Shown: in pieces, positions 37,461-47,730 of the stretch | Layout of the letters: each line of letters opens with the position of its first letter | Numbering within the stretch: the first letter of the stretch is position 1 | Assembly: GCA_001839685.1 (NCBI GenBank) | Contig: MLAK01001193.1 | Coordinates: 1-48,804 of the forward strand | From: Tritrichomonas foetus | Lineage: Eukaryota > Parabasalia > Tritrichomonadida > Tritrichomonadidae | DNA: 48,804 bases | Reading direction: 5' to 3' | Made by a program: the position numbers and the translations under genes | Notes under the pieces: model-generated | Told to the model about the DNA's origin: nothing | The model's input: the letters and a program-made list of their open reading frames with translations, nothing else | The model's database searches: none

Positions 37461-39537
37461 TTTTTAGAAAAAGTTAACTTCGTTTAGAATTCTTTTCAAT
37501 CGAAAAATTGAACAATGATTGTCAATATTTGAACTTAAATTTTCCCAATAGCCTATTAAAGACCATATAAAACATGAAAAAGTTGAATCTCAAAAAATCC
37601 AATCCATTTTTTGATTGATGTTATAGAAAATTAATGGCGCGCTTCTGAAATTAGGATACTGTTTTTGATAATCAGGACGTTAAAATCTTTTTGTATAGTT
37701 TTACGATGATTTAATTTCACTTTTTTATCCAAAATGAATTCAAAATATTGGTCTTTTTTTTTGAAACATCATTTGTATTAATTGATTTTTTTTTTTGGGA
37801 AACGTATCATATGATGACTATCTTGGAAATTCTCAGGGTCTAAATATCTGGTGAACACAGCCTTTATTTATTGAAATCTAATACGAAATGAGTTATTGAA
37901 AACGTCAATTATAGATTATCTGTAGATTATATATGTGATTTATATTATGGATACTCAATTTTCAAGACTTGCCTATATTAATGAAGGTTTTCACAAATAT
38001 CTAGTTATTTCACATTGGATTTACTCTTGATTTAATATGTTTTCAATGATTATATTTTTCTTAATATACTACATGGTTTGATATAAATGAGATTATTTCC
38101 AATCATTCAGTTTTTTTTGTTATTAATAGATAGTCTAATTTCACTCAGTTTATCTACTATTTGATAGATACAATTGTCATAAATATTATATGGGCAATCG
38201 AGATTGCTAAATATCATTAAATTTGATCAATATATTGTGAATTTTCAACATTATTTCTATAGAATCATTTCAATTTCCAGATTATACGCATCAATGTCAT
38301 AACACTCATCTAAGACAAAATTATTTCAACATTCATTTTGGACAAAATCATTCATGATTAATTTGAATCTTCGACGAAACAAGTCTAGATAAAATGAATG
38401 AAACTCAACATATTTTAATATTTGCATAAATAACAGTATTACATAAGAGTACCATAACAATAATAAACTTTATTCCGGAAACCATCAAGATATTTTGAAG
38501 TAAAAATCAGAAAAATTGAATATGCTTATCATTCAAAAAGTTTATTTTTGGGAAAACTCGAATATCTTTTTATTTATTTTACAAATTTCGTTAAAAATGA
38601 ATATACTCTAATAATAACATTAAATATTCTAAAAAAGAATAATTGCAAAATGTTTAATTAAATATTTTCTGCAGATTGAACAAATATTTGTATCAAGAGA
38701 TGAAAGGAAAGCTCTTTTTCATCTACTAATTCGATCTTTGATTGGGCTTTGGCAATGCATATTTCCCTGAGAGATAATTTTCAATTCAGATAAAGGTAAT
38801 ATTATTATCGTAACATACAAAATATTTTACGCCATTCAAATGTACACAAGTAAGAAAGGTAATTTTCTAAAAATCTGTAAAAAATTATTGCGAAAAAAAT
38901 CTTTGATTGTGTTTATCACTAATAATGAATATTAAGTTTCGCAAAAGCTAAGCAAAATAAGGCTGTTGAGGAGTTTCATTCGTTCTGTCCAAAGTAAATG
39001 AGATGACAAAATAAAAGTATCAGTCATGTTTTTCTATATTGCTCTGGGAATTACTATAGCACAGAAAGAAAAAAGTTTTATCTGAACAAATTGATAGTTT
39101 ATCACAAAAATGAAGATAAGGATCGAAATTCATAATTTTTAATATTCATAAGAAAATGTAGATGTATACAAACTAACTAGCTCTAGATGTAGAAGACCAT
39201 TGAGAGATCTAAATGAATAATTGTTGATATTATTGTCATCTAAAAATTATTTAATTGTAATCCTATTAATAATATATAAATATTATAATTTAAAAATCAA
39301 GATACAGAGAAAACCAAATCCAAAAAAAAATTGTGAGAAAAAAATAAACCCAACAGAAATTTCTGAGAATTATTGAGATAAAAAGGGATTTTATAGCATT
39401 AATATCTTGATTATTTATTATCATAAATCGTGCTTTTTATTATCATATGACCCTCCATCGAAAATTATAATGTTTTCCAAAATACAAAAATGAAGTATAA
39501 AAAAAATATTAATAATTTTGATATAAATAAAAAAAAT

Positions 39538-39753
39538 TTAGGCATCAATGAGAAGATTATGAATGTTTTGCCATCTAAATGGCGAGTCATCAGAAAATTC
39601 ACTTGGCATTGAGTCTGGAAAAAAACATATTGGATTCCATTTTTCTTGATTTGGTCTTTCAATCGTTGTATCTGTATCCCTGCTTGAGAATGTGCTGTTG
39701 AGGACTGCCAGTCTATTTTCTTCATATACTAAAATTTTATGACAGAAAAGATT
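39538..39753 (-). pseudogene. possible 3' fragment of a protein gene
   Basis: A 71-codon open frame without an upstream ATG ends at a TAA (39538-39540). Its composition is protein-like, not AT-noise-like: ERPNQEKWNPICFFPDSMPS then FSDDSPFRWQNIHNLLIDA, with Trp, Pro, Asp and Ser. A stop (TGA) lies just 5' of it. It may be the surviving C-terminal end of a lost gene, family unknown. Confidence 0.3.
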
Positions 39754-39827
39754 TCAATACATTCTTATTTGTCAAATGGAAATTGAATTAATTCAACATC
39801 ACTGAGTTAAAACTATCAAAATTTTCG

Positions 39828-39847
39828 CGATTTTTAATTAAAAATCG
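39828..39847. repeat. 20-bp perfect palindrome
   Basis: CGATTTTTAATTAAAAATCG is its own reverse complement. AT-rich palindromes arise by chance, but the two CG ends make this one less likely. No function assigned. Confidence 0.85.
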
Positions 39848-40560
39848 ATAGAAGAAGTGTAAATAGAATTATGGGAAGCAGTATTATAATCTTTATGATT
39901 CTTGGAAAAAAAGCTTCTCACAATTTTTTTTTAGGCTTCCTCCAAAATCGCTCTTTTTTCGGTTTAATTGTTGCAAAATTTCAAAACTATGAATAAATAT
40001 GGCTCATAACTATAAAAAATAGATTTAACAATTGACTGAAAGCTGTTCACCCGAAAACTGAAACAATAGCTTCTTCAGAATCATTTTCGAAATATTTTTG
40101 AATTCGGCCATTTGCGAAGTTTGCGATAAGGGAAATTTTCGTCATTCTTTTAGCTATTTGGGTTTTGATTTTTGACTGATGGTATTAAGTAATACTGATG
40201 ATAAGGATCATTTTAGTGATTTCGTACGTTAAGACTATTTNGTTTGTATACATCTGAAAATGTCATGAATTTGAATATATCAGTTTGTAATATTCAAAAA
40301 ATATATTCATACCTTGAAATCACACAATTTTTTTATTTTTATTATATTTTGAATTGTAAAACTTTTTCAATTCATCTATGCGTGAATCAACAGTATTAGT
40401 TTCATGAGTAAAAGTAAAATTTTTCATTCGAAATTATCTTTAACAAATTCAATGCTCAATTCGAACTGCGATAATAAAATTCAATACATTGTAAGGAATA
40501 AGATGAAAACTTTTGAGAGCGATTGAAATTTCATTTTTCTTTCATCACTGTTATCGAACA

Positions 40561-41208
40561 ATGGTGAAATTGTCCAAGAATAAATTTACCCCCGAAGAAG
40601 ATGCCAAACTTCTCAAACTGGTAGACCAATTTGGCCCCTGCAAGTGGGATATTATTGCTTTATCAATGCCTGAACGAGTTGGGCGACAGTGTCGAGACAG
40701 ATATATGAATTATCTTAGTCCCAATATAAACAACAATCCATGGACAACAGAAGAAGACAACCTTCTCGTTGAAAAAGTAAATGAATATGGAACACGATGG
40801 TCACTAATCTCTCTCTTCTTTCAAGGAAGAACAGCATCTACTTTAAAGAATAAATGGTACTATCGAATTTCCAAGAAGAAGCCTCGTTCTTTCACGAAAA
40901 AATCTAAGGTTCAAATCAATTCAAAAAAAGTGAAGGTTAAAATAGAAGACGAGAATAGTTTGTGTGATTTATTCAATGACATTAGTGATGATTCACAAAG
41001 CGTGGAAGAGCGACTTCATACTAATAATATACATCTCGATCAAAAGAATAATGTTGATGTTAATAATACTAATGTTGTTCAAAAGAATGAAGACCAATAT
41101 GTAGGTTCCATCGTAGACCAAATATTTAATGATATAAAAAGTGATTATGAGCTTGAAAGGCTGTTCACTGACAATATCTTTTCGGAAAACTATTTTTATA
41201 GTTGGTGA
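40561..41208 (+). CDS. R2R3-type Myb DNA-binding protein
   Basis: 215 residues. Two SANT/Myb repeats: R2 about 6-53 (FTPEEDAKLLKLVDQFG, then W29 and the recognition helix with GRQCRDRYMNYL) and R3 about 57-106 (WTTEEDNLLVEKVNEYG, then W80 and GRTASTLKNKWY). The spaced aromatic residues of the hydrophobic core are present. The rest is Lys-rich (106-130), probably a nuclear-targeting and DNA-contact region, then Asn/Asp/Glu-rich with an acidic C-terminus that may act in activation. Myb factors of this size control initiator-dependent and iron-responsive genes in Trichomonas, so a transcriptional role is well supported, but the target is unknown. The upstream in-frame TTG is not used. Confidence 0.93.
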   Translation: MVKLSKNKFTPEEDAKLLKLVDQFGPCKWDIIALSMPERVGRQCRDRYMNYLSPNINNNPWTTEEDNLLVEKVNEYGTRWSLISLFFQGRTASTLKNKWYYRISKKKPRSFTKKSKVQINSKKVKVKIEDENSLCDLFNDISDDSQSVEERLHTNNIHLDQKNNVDVNNTNVVQKNEDQYVGSIVDQIFNDIKSDYELERLFTDNIFSENYFYSW

Positions 41209-42405
41209 GGGATTCTTTGTGTATTAGCTTAATAAATTATATTGAAATAAATTCATGATGTTCTGTTAATACTTTTTATTGTTGTAGACACACGTTTCTA
41301 TTCAATAGACACTTCTGAGTTGTATGTGTAAAATTTCTAATGAGTGGAAAGAATTTTATAATCTGAGTTATGCAATTGCATCACTGATATTTGAATGATA
41401 TATGAGAAATAGTTGATTAGTTTCTCAATATCAAAGAGTTTAAACTGCTCAAATCGTGAATTAATATTGTTTTTTTAGTAAAATTTTGTGATATTTTTTA
41501 TTCATATTTGCCATATGTTTTGATATGCTATTGTGAAAATATGAGAATTTTTTTACACCAATAATTCCACCAATAGAATGAGGATTTCGAATTCCTCTCC
41601 AATTTTTGTGATTCTCATTTATTCAATTTATATGTTTTTAGACATTTCTACTCTTTATATACCAAATCATTCATTTTACAAACATGTTTAGATAATAATT
41701 CGAATCACCAAATCAAAGTGTCAATTGTGGGGATAGTCCTAGCAATCATTAATGATCAAAATATTGAAATATTTATCCAATATCAAGTACAAATGATAAA
41801 ATTAATTTCTGAAATAGCAGTCATTAGACTCTAGTTTTATGACTCATTTGAGATCAATATTATATACCTTATATGGACCAACATTCAACAATCAGAAACA
41901 TATCGCAAAATGAGAAGAGATTTAATCCGAAATTCGAATTTTGTCCTTCGATCAAATTGGACATCACATTGAATCAATGTCATTGATTGATTCACTTTTC
42001 CAATATTCAGTCAATTTTTTCAATATACCCAATTGGAAATTTCACAAAAAGTTCAATGAATAAAGAATTATGTCCTATTCCCTTCCTTTAGTTATATTTT
42101 ATCAACAAAATTATTTTCTATTTGTCATTCATTAGTGTTGTGGAATATGAGAGCAATGATGAATCATTATTATTTCATTCTGATTGGTGATTGATCGTTT
42201 CACTTCACTAGATTATGACTCATTTTCAAATCATTTAAAAACTTCATCGTAAATTCAAAAAGTTCCGGGTTTAATGAATGGTATTCTATTTCCGTCATTT
42301 TTTGTGGTTAGTTTATTCGATAATTAAGAGCGTATAGAAATTTACAATTAAACCGTATTTCAAATCTTATAAAATGATTCAAAATTTGAACGTTATTTTT
42401 TTATC
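41209..42405. other. intergenic, nothing recognised
   Basis: 1.2 kb of AT-rich sequence with no motif, repeat or plausible frame that I can support. Confidence 0.4.
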
Positions 42406-43431
42406 ATGTTTCTTGCCTTCTTTGTTTTATCATCATGTAGTTCCACACTTCACGTCTCAGAATCTACGCGAATTGAACGAGAGATGAACATTGGAGAGAC
42501 TCTCACCATCAAAATTGACAAGCCGTTATATTTAATAGTCCACAATTTCCAAAATCTCACATTTAACGTATACCACAGAAATAACAATAAGAACAATGAC
42601 AATGATAATAACGGTTCAGCACATCAAAACGGAAAATCAGAAATCAATATTTCAAATGACCACGATAGGAAATCTTTAGGCACACTTTCATATGAAAGAG
42701 CCCAAATTGGTGCAAGACTTATGAATAATATTGAAATTGATATCGTCGCAACAGGATTGGCTTATTTGGTAATTGATACAAAAACCGTCAATACACAGGC
42801 CAATTCACAAGTTAAAAAAGGTGAAAATGCTCCACTTTTTCTATCAAGTTTTAGAAATGAGTATTTTTCTGCTCATGCCCTCAAATCCAAAGGAAATGCC
42901 ACATTGACACCTAATGAAAAGGTCAGGTTTTGGTACATTTCAGATAGCCTTATTGAAGTTGAAATTACATATAATTTGAAATCTCCACTCATTGTCAATG
43001 ATCAGAGAATTCAAGGAACAGGATCTAAAACTCTTCACTTTAACAAAAATGTATTTTTTGAACATTTTGCTGCTGATTTATCAGAATCTGACTTTTTTAG
43101 AATCAAAATCATATCTAAAAAAGTGACAAATCAAAGAAAAACACATTTAAATGAATTTCGTGGATTGGTTATGGAATCAGAATTCATGCCTAAGTTTTAT
43201 TCTTTTTTGAATAATCTCGATACTTTAGTTGAATATGATGAAGCAGAATCAGAATATATAGATTCATGGATGAAAGCTAGCCTAGCAGTTTCTGGATCAT
43301 CAATGGCGCTTTTGTGCGTACTTTTAGTGATACTTGCTGTGTTTCATCGCATCAAAAAAGATCGAAAGAAATCATTCAAAGAATTGAATTCTTTTGTTGA
43401 TTCAATTTCGGCTGATAATTCACTTATTTAA
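42406..43431 (+). CDS. type I membrane protein, unknown function
   Basis: 341 residues, not recognised. Signal peptide (1-14, hydrophobic), then a beta-rich ectodomain with an Asn/Asp-rich low-complexity insert (about 56-76). One membrane segment (about 291-314) is followed by a basic stop-transfer patch (HRIKKDRKK) and a 25-residue cytosolic tail rich in Ser and Asp. N-glycosylation sites are frequent (e.g. near NLTF and NISN). Its layout matches that of the 163-aa protein at 14848-15339, suggesting the same class of trichomonad surface or vacuolar protein, without clear sequence similarity between the two. Confidence 0.82.
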   Translation: MFLAFFVLSSCSSTLHVSESTRIEREMNIGETLTIKIDKPLYLIVHNFQNLTFNVYHRNNNKNNDNDNNGSAHQNGKSEINISNDHDRKSLGTLSYERAQIGARLMNNIEIDIVATGLAYLVIDTKTVNTQANSQVKKGENAPLFLSSFRNEYFSAHALKSKGNATLTPNEKVRFWYISDSLIEVEITYNLKSPLIVNDQRIQGTGSKTLHFNKNVFFEHFAADLSESDFFRIKIISKKVTNQRKTHLNEFRGLVMESEFMPKFYSFLNNLDTLVEYDEAESEYIDSWMKASLAVSGSSMALLCVLLVILAVFHRIKKDRKKSFKELNSFVDSISADNSLI

Positions 43432-43869
43432 TTTGCTTATAGAATATCTGTATTGTTGAAATAAAATTTGTGCGATATACTTCATTTTTCTCTGTTTGTA
43501 TCCTTTTTTTTTTTTTCCATTTTAACATCATGATGTTACTTTTCATAGTTTATTTGGTCGTTACATACAATTTATACTGTTGTCTGTGAAATTCGTATAA
43601 GAGCTAGTTTGATAATCTATTCTATTCTACTAAAGTTTTCTAACTATGTGCATACTTTAGAGGAGTGTCTCTCTAATATATTAAAATGAATAACTTATTC
43701 AGATTTTTTTATCTTGTGCATAATTTTTTCAAACCCTGGACACACATTTATATCTATATGCTATTTATTAAATTAGATGATTTTTTCATTCACGTGGAAA
43801 TCATCATCAATGTTGATGCTAGCCACTTACAAATTTTCAATGGTTTATTTGATATTTTTTAAGTGAGTG
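43432..43869. other. intergenic, nothing recognised
   Basis: AT-rich. It contains a T run near 43503-43516. No gene. Confidence 0.4.
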
Positions 43870-44529
43870 ATGACAGAGTCTCTCCCGTCACAGTGTATGA
43901 AATTCACCAATGACCTTATCAACGATCCTCTTGCCAGCTTCTTTGTCTATCCTCCCGATAAAAAACTCCAAGCCGATTATAATGCAAAAATCAAAAAGCC
44001 GATGGACCTTTCAACAATCAAGAAAAAGATAAAGGACAATATATATACAAGCTTCCAGGAGTGGGTCGACGACATGTATCTCATATTCAATAATGCGATT
44101 GAATTCAACGATGCGACCTCTCTGCTCGGTGGCGTTGCTATTTATCTGAGAAAACAGTTCGACAAGAAAATTCGAGAAATTGAGTCGTTTAATCTTCGAA
44201 ATTACGAAATGCAATTAATTACTTTCGGAAAAAGGCTCGAGAGCATTCTAATTGAGCCCCCTCCAACGTTTGGTGTGGAATTAAAAACCGAACTCAGCTC
44301 GAAAAACGCCGATGATTTCACAGTTCCGAGAATTATGGAAATAAAAAATAATCTCGAAAAAATGCTTTCAGAAGGCCATCAAAAAGAAATCCTTGATTGT
44401 ATAAATGAATCCAATACAGACTATATGTATACTGACGGACAGGAAATCGATCTCTCTCATTTGGGAAGGCGAACTTTAATCGCCTTGGAAGCCCTCTTCG
44501 CTCCAAAAGACGAAAATGAAGAAAATTAA
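43870..44529 (+). CDS. bromodomain protein
   Basis: 219 residues. The first 105 form a bromodomain: a helix ending in DPLASFF (19-25), the ZA loop with FVYPPDKKL and KKPMDLSTI (42-50), then the BC region NNAIEFND (74-81). Asn80 is the acetyl-lysine-binding residue. The remaining 115 residues are helical and acidic, not recognised, and could be an ET-like or partner-binding region. It reads acetylated histones, so a chromatin role is expected. It is a small single-bromodomain type, common in trichomonads. The start at 43870 follows a GTG in frame, which is not used. Confidence 0.93.
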   Translation: MTESLPSQCMKFTNDLINDPLASFFVYPPDKKLQADYNAKIKKPMDLSTIKKKIKDNIYTSFQEWVDDMYLIFNNAIEFNDATSLLGGVAIYLRKQFDKKIREIESFNLRNYEMQLITFGKRLESILIEPPPTFGVELKTELSSKNADDFTVPRIMEIKNNLEKMLSEGHQKEILDCINESNTDYMYTDGQEIDLSHLGRRTLIALEALFAPKDENEEN

Positions 44530-45215
44530 GAAAATCTAAGTGTGTTATCAATAATGTATTATAAAGTATATTTTTTTCATTTAGCTTTTTGATTCTTTTT
44601 TTATTTTTATTCTTCTTAAGGATTTTTTCCAAGTGTCAAACTTCATATTCATGATTCACCACTTCAATGAAATATTAAATTCCGAGTGCGTTAATCTTTC
44701 CATTCAAAAACAAATTTTCAAACTTCATTACCAAATAAAACCTAGGCCTTTAAAATAGTGGCTGCTTCAATAGCTTTTTCATCATAGTATAATCATCAAA
44801 TGACAAACAAAATTCACGTAAACGCATCAAAAGAAAATTAAACTTGCTGTCATTATACTTATGAGAAAATTCCATTGCCATCTGCACAATCCGCTAGTTT
44901 AAAGGCCTAATAAAGCTTTTTAAGTCTAATTGAAACTTCTTGTAAGAAGAGATTGTGAATGATGAGATAATATGTGAAGGATGATCATTTTCATCCGAAA
45001 AAGTAAGAGTAAAGGATTCGAACCTCTATCACGAAGGAGATATACTTTATGAACTGCCAATTGTTCCACATCGTTTTCAATTTTCTTCTATCCATGATTT
45101 TGTTATGAACCAATTAGGAATACTATCACAAACCAAACAACACAAGATAAAAAAATAGTGTTTGACAAAAATCTGTCTTTTATTATTTTTTATAAGTGTT
45201 TCTGCTTCAAATGAT
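44530..45215. other. intergenic with tRNA-like remnant
   Basis: Between the bromodomain gene and the RAP74 gene. A tRNA-like segment lies at about 45003-45075 on the minus strand. Otherwise nothing. Confidence 0.45.
45003..45075 (-). pseudogene. tRNA-like sequence with A and B boxes (degenerate)
   Basis: On the minus strand the A-box-like TGGAACAATTGG (45057-45068) and the canonical B box GGTTCGAATCC (45014-45024) are spaced as in a tRNA. A 4-bp D-stem (GAAC/GTTC) and a 5-bp T-stem can form. The acceptor strands do not pair (about AACGATG against ACTCTTA) and no good anticodon arm forms, so it is not a working tRNA as read. Likely a decayed tRNA or tRNA-derived fragment. Confidence 0.35.
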
Positions 45216-46274
45216 TCATTTTCTGTTTGATCTCAGTTTGTAGTGCATTACACCAGAGAGTTGGAAAGATTGAAGTCTTTTCACAACAATTTTCTTGAAG
45301 GCTTGTTTTTGTGCTTCTGTCTTCAGTTTTGGCTTAAATTTCGCCATGAGTTGTTTCGCTGTAGCTGCACCAACGTCTCTCATGTATCTGACCACTTCAT
45401 CATCCTTGATCACCTCTTCACCGAGAATTGAAATAACCACATTTTGGTTAATTTCTTCAGCAGTCATAACCTGACCATTTTCATTGACTGTAGGAGTGGT
45501 GATTTCCTCTTTTGGCTTTTTCTCTTTCTTTTCTTCTTCTTCACTGTCGTCATCGAAGTCGGATTTGTTGAAATCACTGACTTCCGATATTTCATCAAGT
45601 AGTGTTTCCGGATCGATTTCTTCATCATCATCAAAGACGTCAGATACATCGGCACCAACTTCATCATCACCTTCTCCATCACCCTCACTATCCACAACAT
45701 CTTCTCCACCAGCCTCAGCTAATTCTTTAGCTTGGAGCTTTCGAAGCCTTTCTTTTCGATCATAATCTTCGGCGATGAACTTGAAGTTCTTCTGGATCAT
45801 CTGTTGCTTCCTTTCGTTCTCTCTTTTTTGCTGTTTCATGATGGTATCAATGTCAATATCTCCATCTAAGTTTAGTTCGTCTTTGACTCGGATTGACATA
45901 TCGATAAGCTGGATTGTAAACTTCGAATTATCATGAACAAGGACAGCAAAATTGGCATCAGAAAGTGTATCCTTTGATCCTTTAAAAACACGGCCGTCGT
46001 TTGTATACATAAACCAATTTTCTTCTTCTGGCTTTTTAATAAATTCTTTTCTAATGTCTATAAACTCTTTGTTGTTTCTCCTTTTGTTTTTATTGTCTGA
46101 AACTTTGACTTTACCACCATCCGGTGTCGGCATAACGGTTGGCTGGTAAAAATATATTGGATCTTTGAGTTTTCCGATATCCCATTCTTTTATTGTATGG
46201 CGCATATAATTGATATTTTCGTTTGGACGATGAGGAATGTACATTAATGGATAGGTCGTCGGTTGTTGACTCAT
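45216..46274 (-). CDS. transcription factor IIF alpha subunit (RAP74-like)
   Basis: 352 residues with the three-part plan of TFIIF alpha. An N-terminal segment (about 85-125) reads ENWFMYTNDGRVFKGSKD with an N-x-AVLVHDNSKFTIQLID strand pattern, matching the RAP74 dimerisation domain (W..., GR-FKG). A charged, acidic middle (190-260) follows. The C-terminal winged helix (about 285-350) has VVRYMRDVGAATAKQLMAKF and KKIVVKRL, then an MHYKLR end, as in RAP74. TFIIF with RNA polymerase II helps initiation, escape and elongation, and RAP74's winged helix binds the FCP1 phosphatase. It is shorter than animal RAP74 (about 517 aa) but has both end domains. Confidence 0.8.
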   Translation of the reverse strand: MSQQPTTYPLMYIPHRPNENINYMRHTIKEWDIGKLKDPIYFYQPTVMPTPDGGKVKVSDNKNKRRNNKEFIDIRKEFIKKPEEENWFMYTNDGRVFKGSKDTLSDANFAVLVHDNSKFTIQLIDMSIRVKDELNLDGDIDIDTIMKQQKRENERKQQMIQKNFKFIAEDYDRKERLRKLQAKELAEAGGEDVVDSEGDGEGDDEVGADVSDVFDDDEEIDPETLLDEISEVSDFNKSDFDDDSEEEEKKEKKPKEEITTPTVNENGQVMTAEEINQNVVISILGEEVIKDDEVVRYMRDVGAATAKQLMAKFKPKLKTEAQKQAFKKIVVKRLQSFQLSGVMHYKLRSNRK

Positions 46275-47061
46275 TCTGCTAAAAATAAATATGGAAAAAA
46301 ATTTGATTGGTGAAATATGAAAGGTGAATTAGTCGGATTTTTTCAAAAAAATTTTAAACACATTTTTCTCATCATTAGCCAATATTCTTTGTAGAAACTT
46401 TGGGATTATTTTACAATTGATCAGATGTGAAATTTTCTATAAAGTATGGTGACCATTGACAAACATTATTTATCATCACTGGCAGCATGCATTCAGGTAA
46501 GTTCTATGTATTATTGTTTCCAATTTCTTATTTACTTAACACTCATTAACTTACTTTGTTTTCCCATAATGTTCAATCTATCAATGTGTTCCTCAAAATA
46601 AAGTGATTTTTTGCTTATTTCACTATTTGGAGTTATTTTTCACATCCAAAATATTACTATTTACCTTCTTTTTCTTGAAAAATGATTGATTTAATCTTTG
46701 TGAATACATTTTTATTTTCTACGAATCAAAATCATGCATTTTGCTTGCAATTTTTCAGAAATTATTTCTAAGTTATTCTTCACTTCTTGTATTTATTTGG
46801 AGAATATGTGCACATATTTTGTTGATTCATAAATTCGCATTTTAATCATTGAATGTTTTTATTTATTGATTTTATTTATTCCAAAATCTCTTTTATATGA
46901 ATTTATTCTATGTGCACACTCAAACCTATCAGAAACCCACAGTTTAAACCATCTCCCTGCATTTTTTTGGATTATAATCCAAAGTGAAGATGGGCAGAAA
47001 TTGATTTTTCAAAAGATTCAATTCAATTCTTTGATATATATAAATCATGTTGATTAACACT
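46275..47061. other. intergenic between divergent genes
   Basis: Holds 5' flanks of the RAP74 and Rab7-like genes and a 51-codon plus-strand frame (46446-46601) with a GTAAGT after codon 17 (see findings). No certain gene. Confidence 0.4.
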
Positions 47062-47067
47062 TCATTT
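47062..47067 (+). promoter_or_regulatory. initiator of the Rab7-like gene
   Basis: TCATTT, +1 A at 47064, 27 bases before the ATG at 47091. Good Inr match. Confidence 0.55.
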
Positions 47068-47090
47068 CTAATTAAAAAAATTCCAATCAA

Positions 47091-47705
47091 ATGGCAACAT
47101 ATCGAAAAAGCTCTTTAAAGGTATTAGTCCTTGGTGAAATGGGAGTTGGTAAGACCTGCATTCTCAATCGTTTCGTAAGTAATGAATTCAGTTCACAATA
47201 TAAAGCAACAATTGGTTCGGATTGTTATTCAAAGATAATTGATATTGATGGAAAAACAATATCACTACAAATATGGGATACTGCAGGTCAAGAACGATTC
47301 TTATCGTTAGGATCAGCATTCTTTAGAGGAAGTGATTGTTGCATAATTGTTTATGATGTAACAAGACCAAAATCATTTGAAGGTGTGACAAAATGGAAAA
47401 ATCATTTTATGGAACAAATGGGTATCAATCAATCTAATGATTTTCCATTTTTATTACTCGGAAATAAATGCGATATGTCTACAAAAGTAATTCAGCCTTC
47501 AGCAGCACGAGAATTCGCTGAAATGTATGGTGACATGCTTTTTTATGAGGTTTCTGCAAAAACAGCCGAAAACGTTTCTACGTCATTTGAAGCAATAATC
47601 AGGAAAGCAATTGATTATCAGAAAAATAATTCTGAAGATATCAGACTTTCACCTGATATCATAAAAATAGAATCAAAAGAAACAAATAAGAAAACATGTT
47701 GCTAA
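47091..47705 (+). CDS. Rab7-like small GTPase
   Basis: 204 residues. Motifs: GEMGVGKT (15-22), switch I T40, WDTAGQERF (62-70), NKCD at about 128-131, VSAKT at about 154-158, and C-terminal Cys-Cys for prenylation. The stretch FFRGSDCCIIVYDVT, then PKSFEGVTKWKNHFMEQ and FPFLLLGNKCD, resembles Rab7 (late endosome/lysosome) more than other Rabs. This is a similarity judgement. Trichomonads have very many Rabs, so orthology is not certain. The TAA stop is the start of a run of As (47704-47730). Codon use is AT-rich compared with EF-1alpha. Confidence 0.9.
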   Translation: MATYRKSSLKVLVLGEMGVGKTCILNRFVSNEFSSQYKATIGSDCYSKIIDIDGKTISLQIWDTAGQERFLSLGSAFFRGSDCCIIVYDVTRPKSFEGVTKWKNHFMEQMGINQSNDFPFLLLGNKCDMSTKVIQPSAAREFAEMYGDMLFYEVSAKTAENVSTSFEAIIRKAIDYQKNNSEDIRLSPDIIKIESKETNKKTCC

Positions 47706-47730
47706 AAAAAAAAAAAAAAAAAAAAAAAAA
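47704..47730. repeat. poly(A) run of 27 bases at the Rab7-like stop codon
   Basis: An unbroken A tract that includes the last two bases of the TAA stop. It therefore also contains the TAAA signal. It may be a simple homopolymer or the scar of retroposition. Confidence 0.85.

Larger units (their letters stand above)
37461..40560. other. 3.1-kb gene desert with gene remnants and a palindrome
   Basis: The longest gene-free stretch in the window, very AT-rich. I see short protein-like remnants on the minus strand at 38658-38780 and 39538-39753, a 20-bp perfect palindrome at 39828-39847, and one N at 40242. The last 60 bases hold TCATTTTTC and TCACTG, possible initiators for the Myb gene. Confidence 0.45.
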
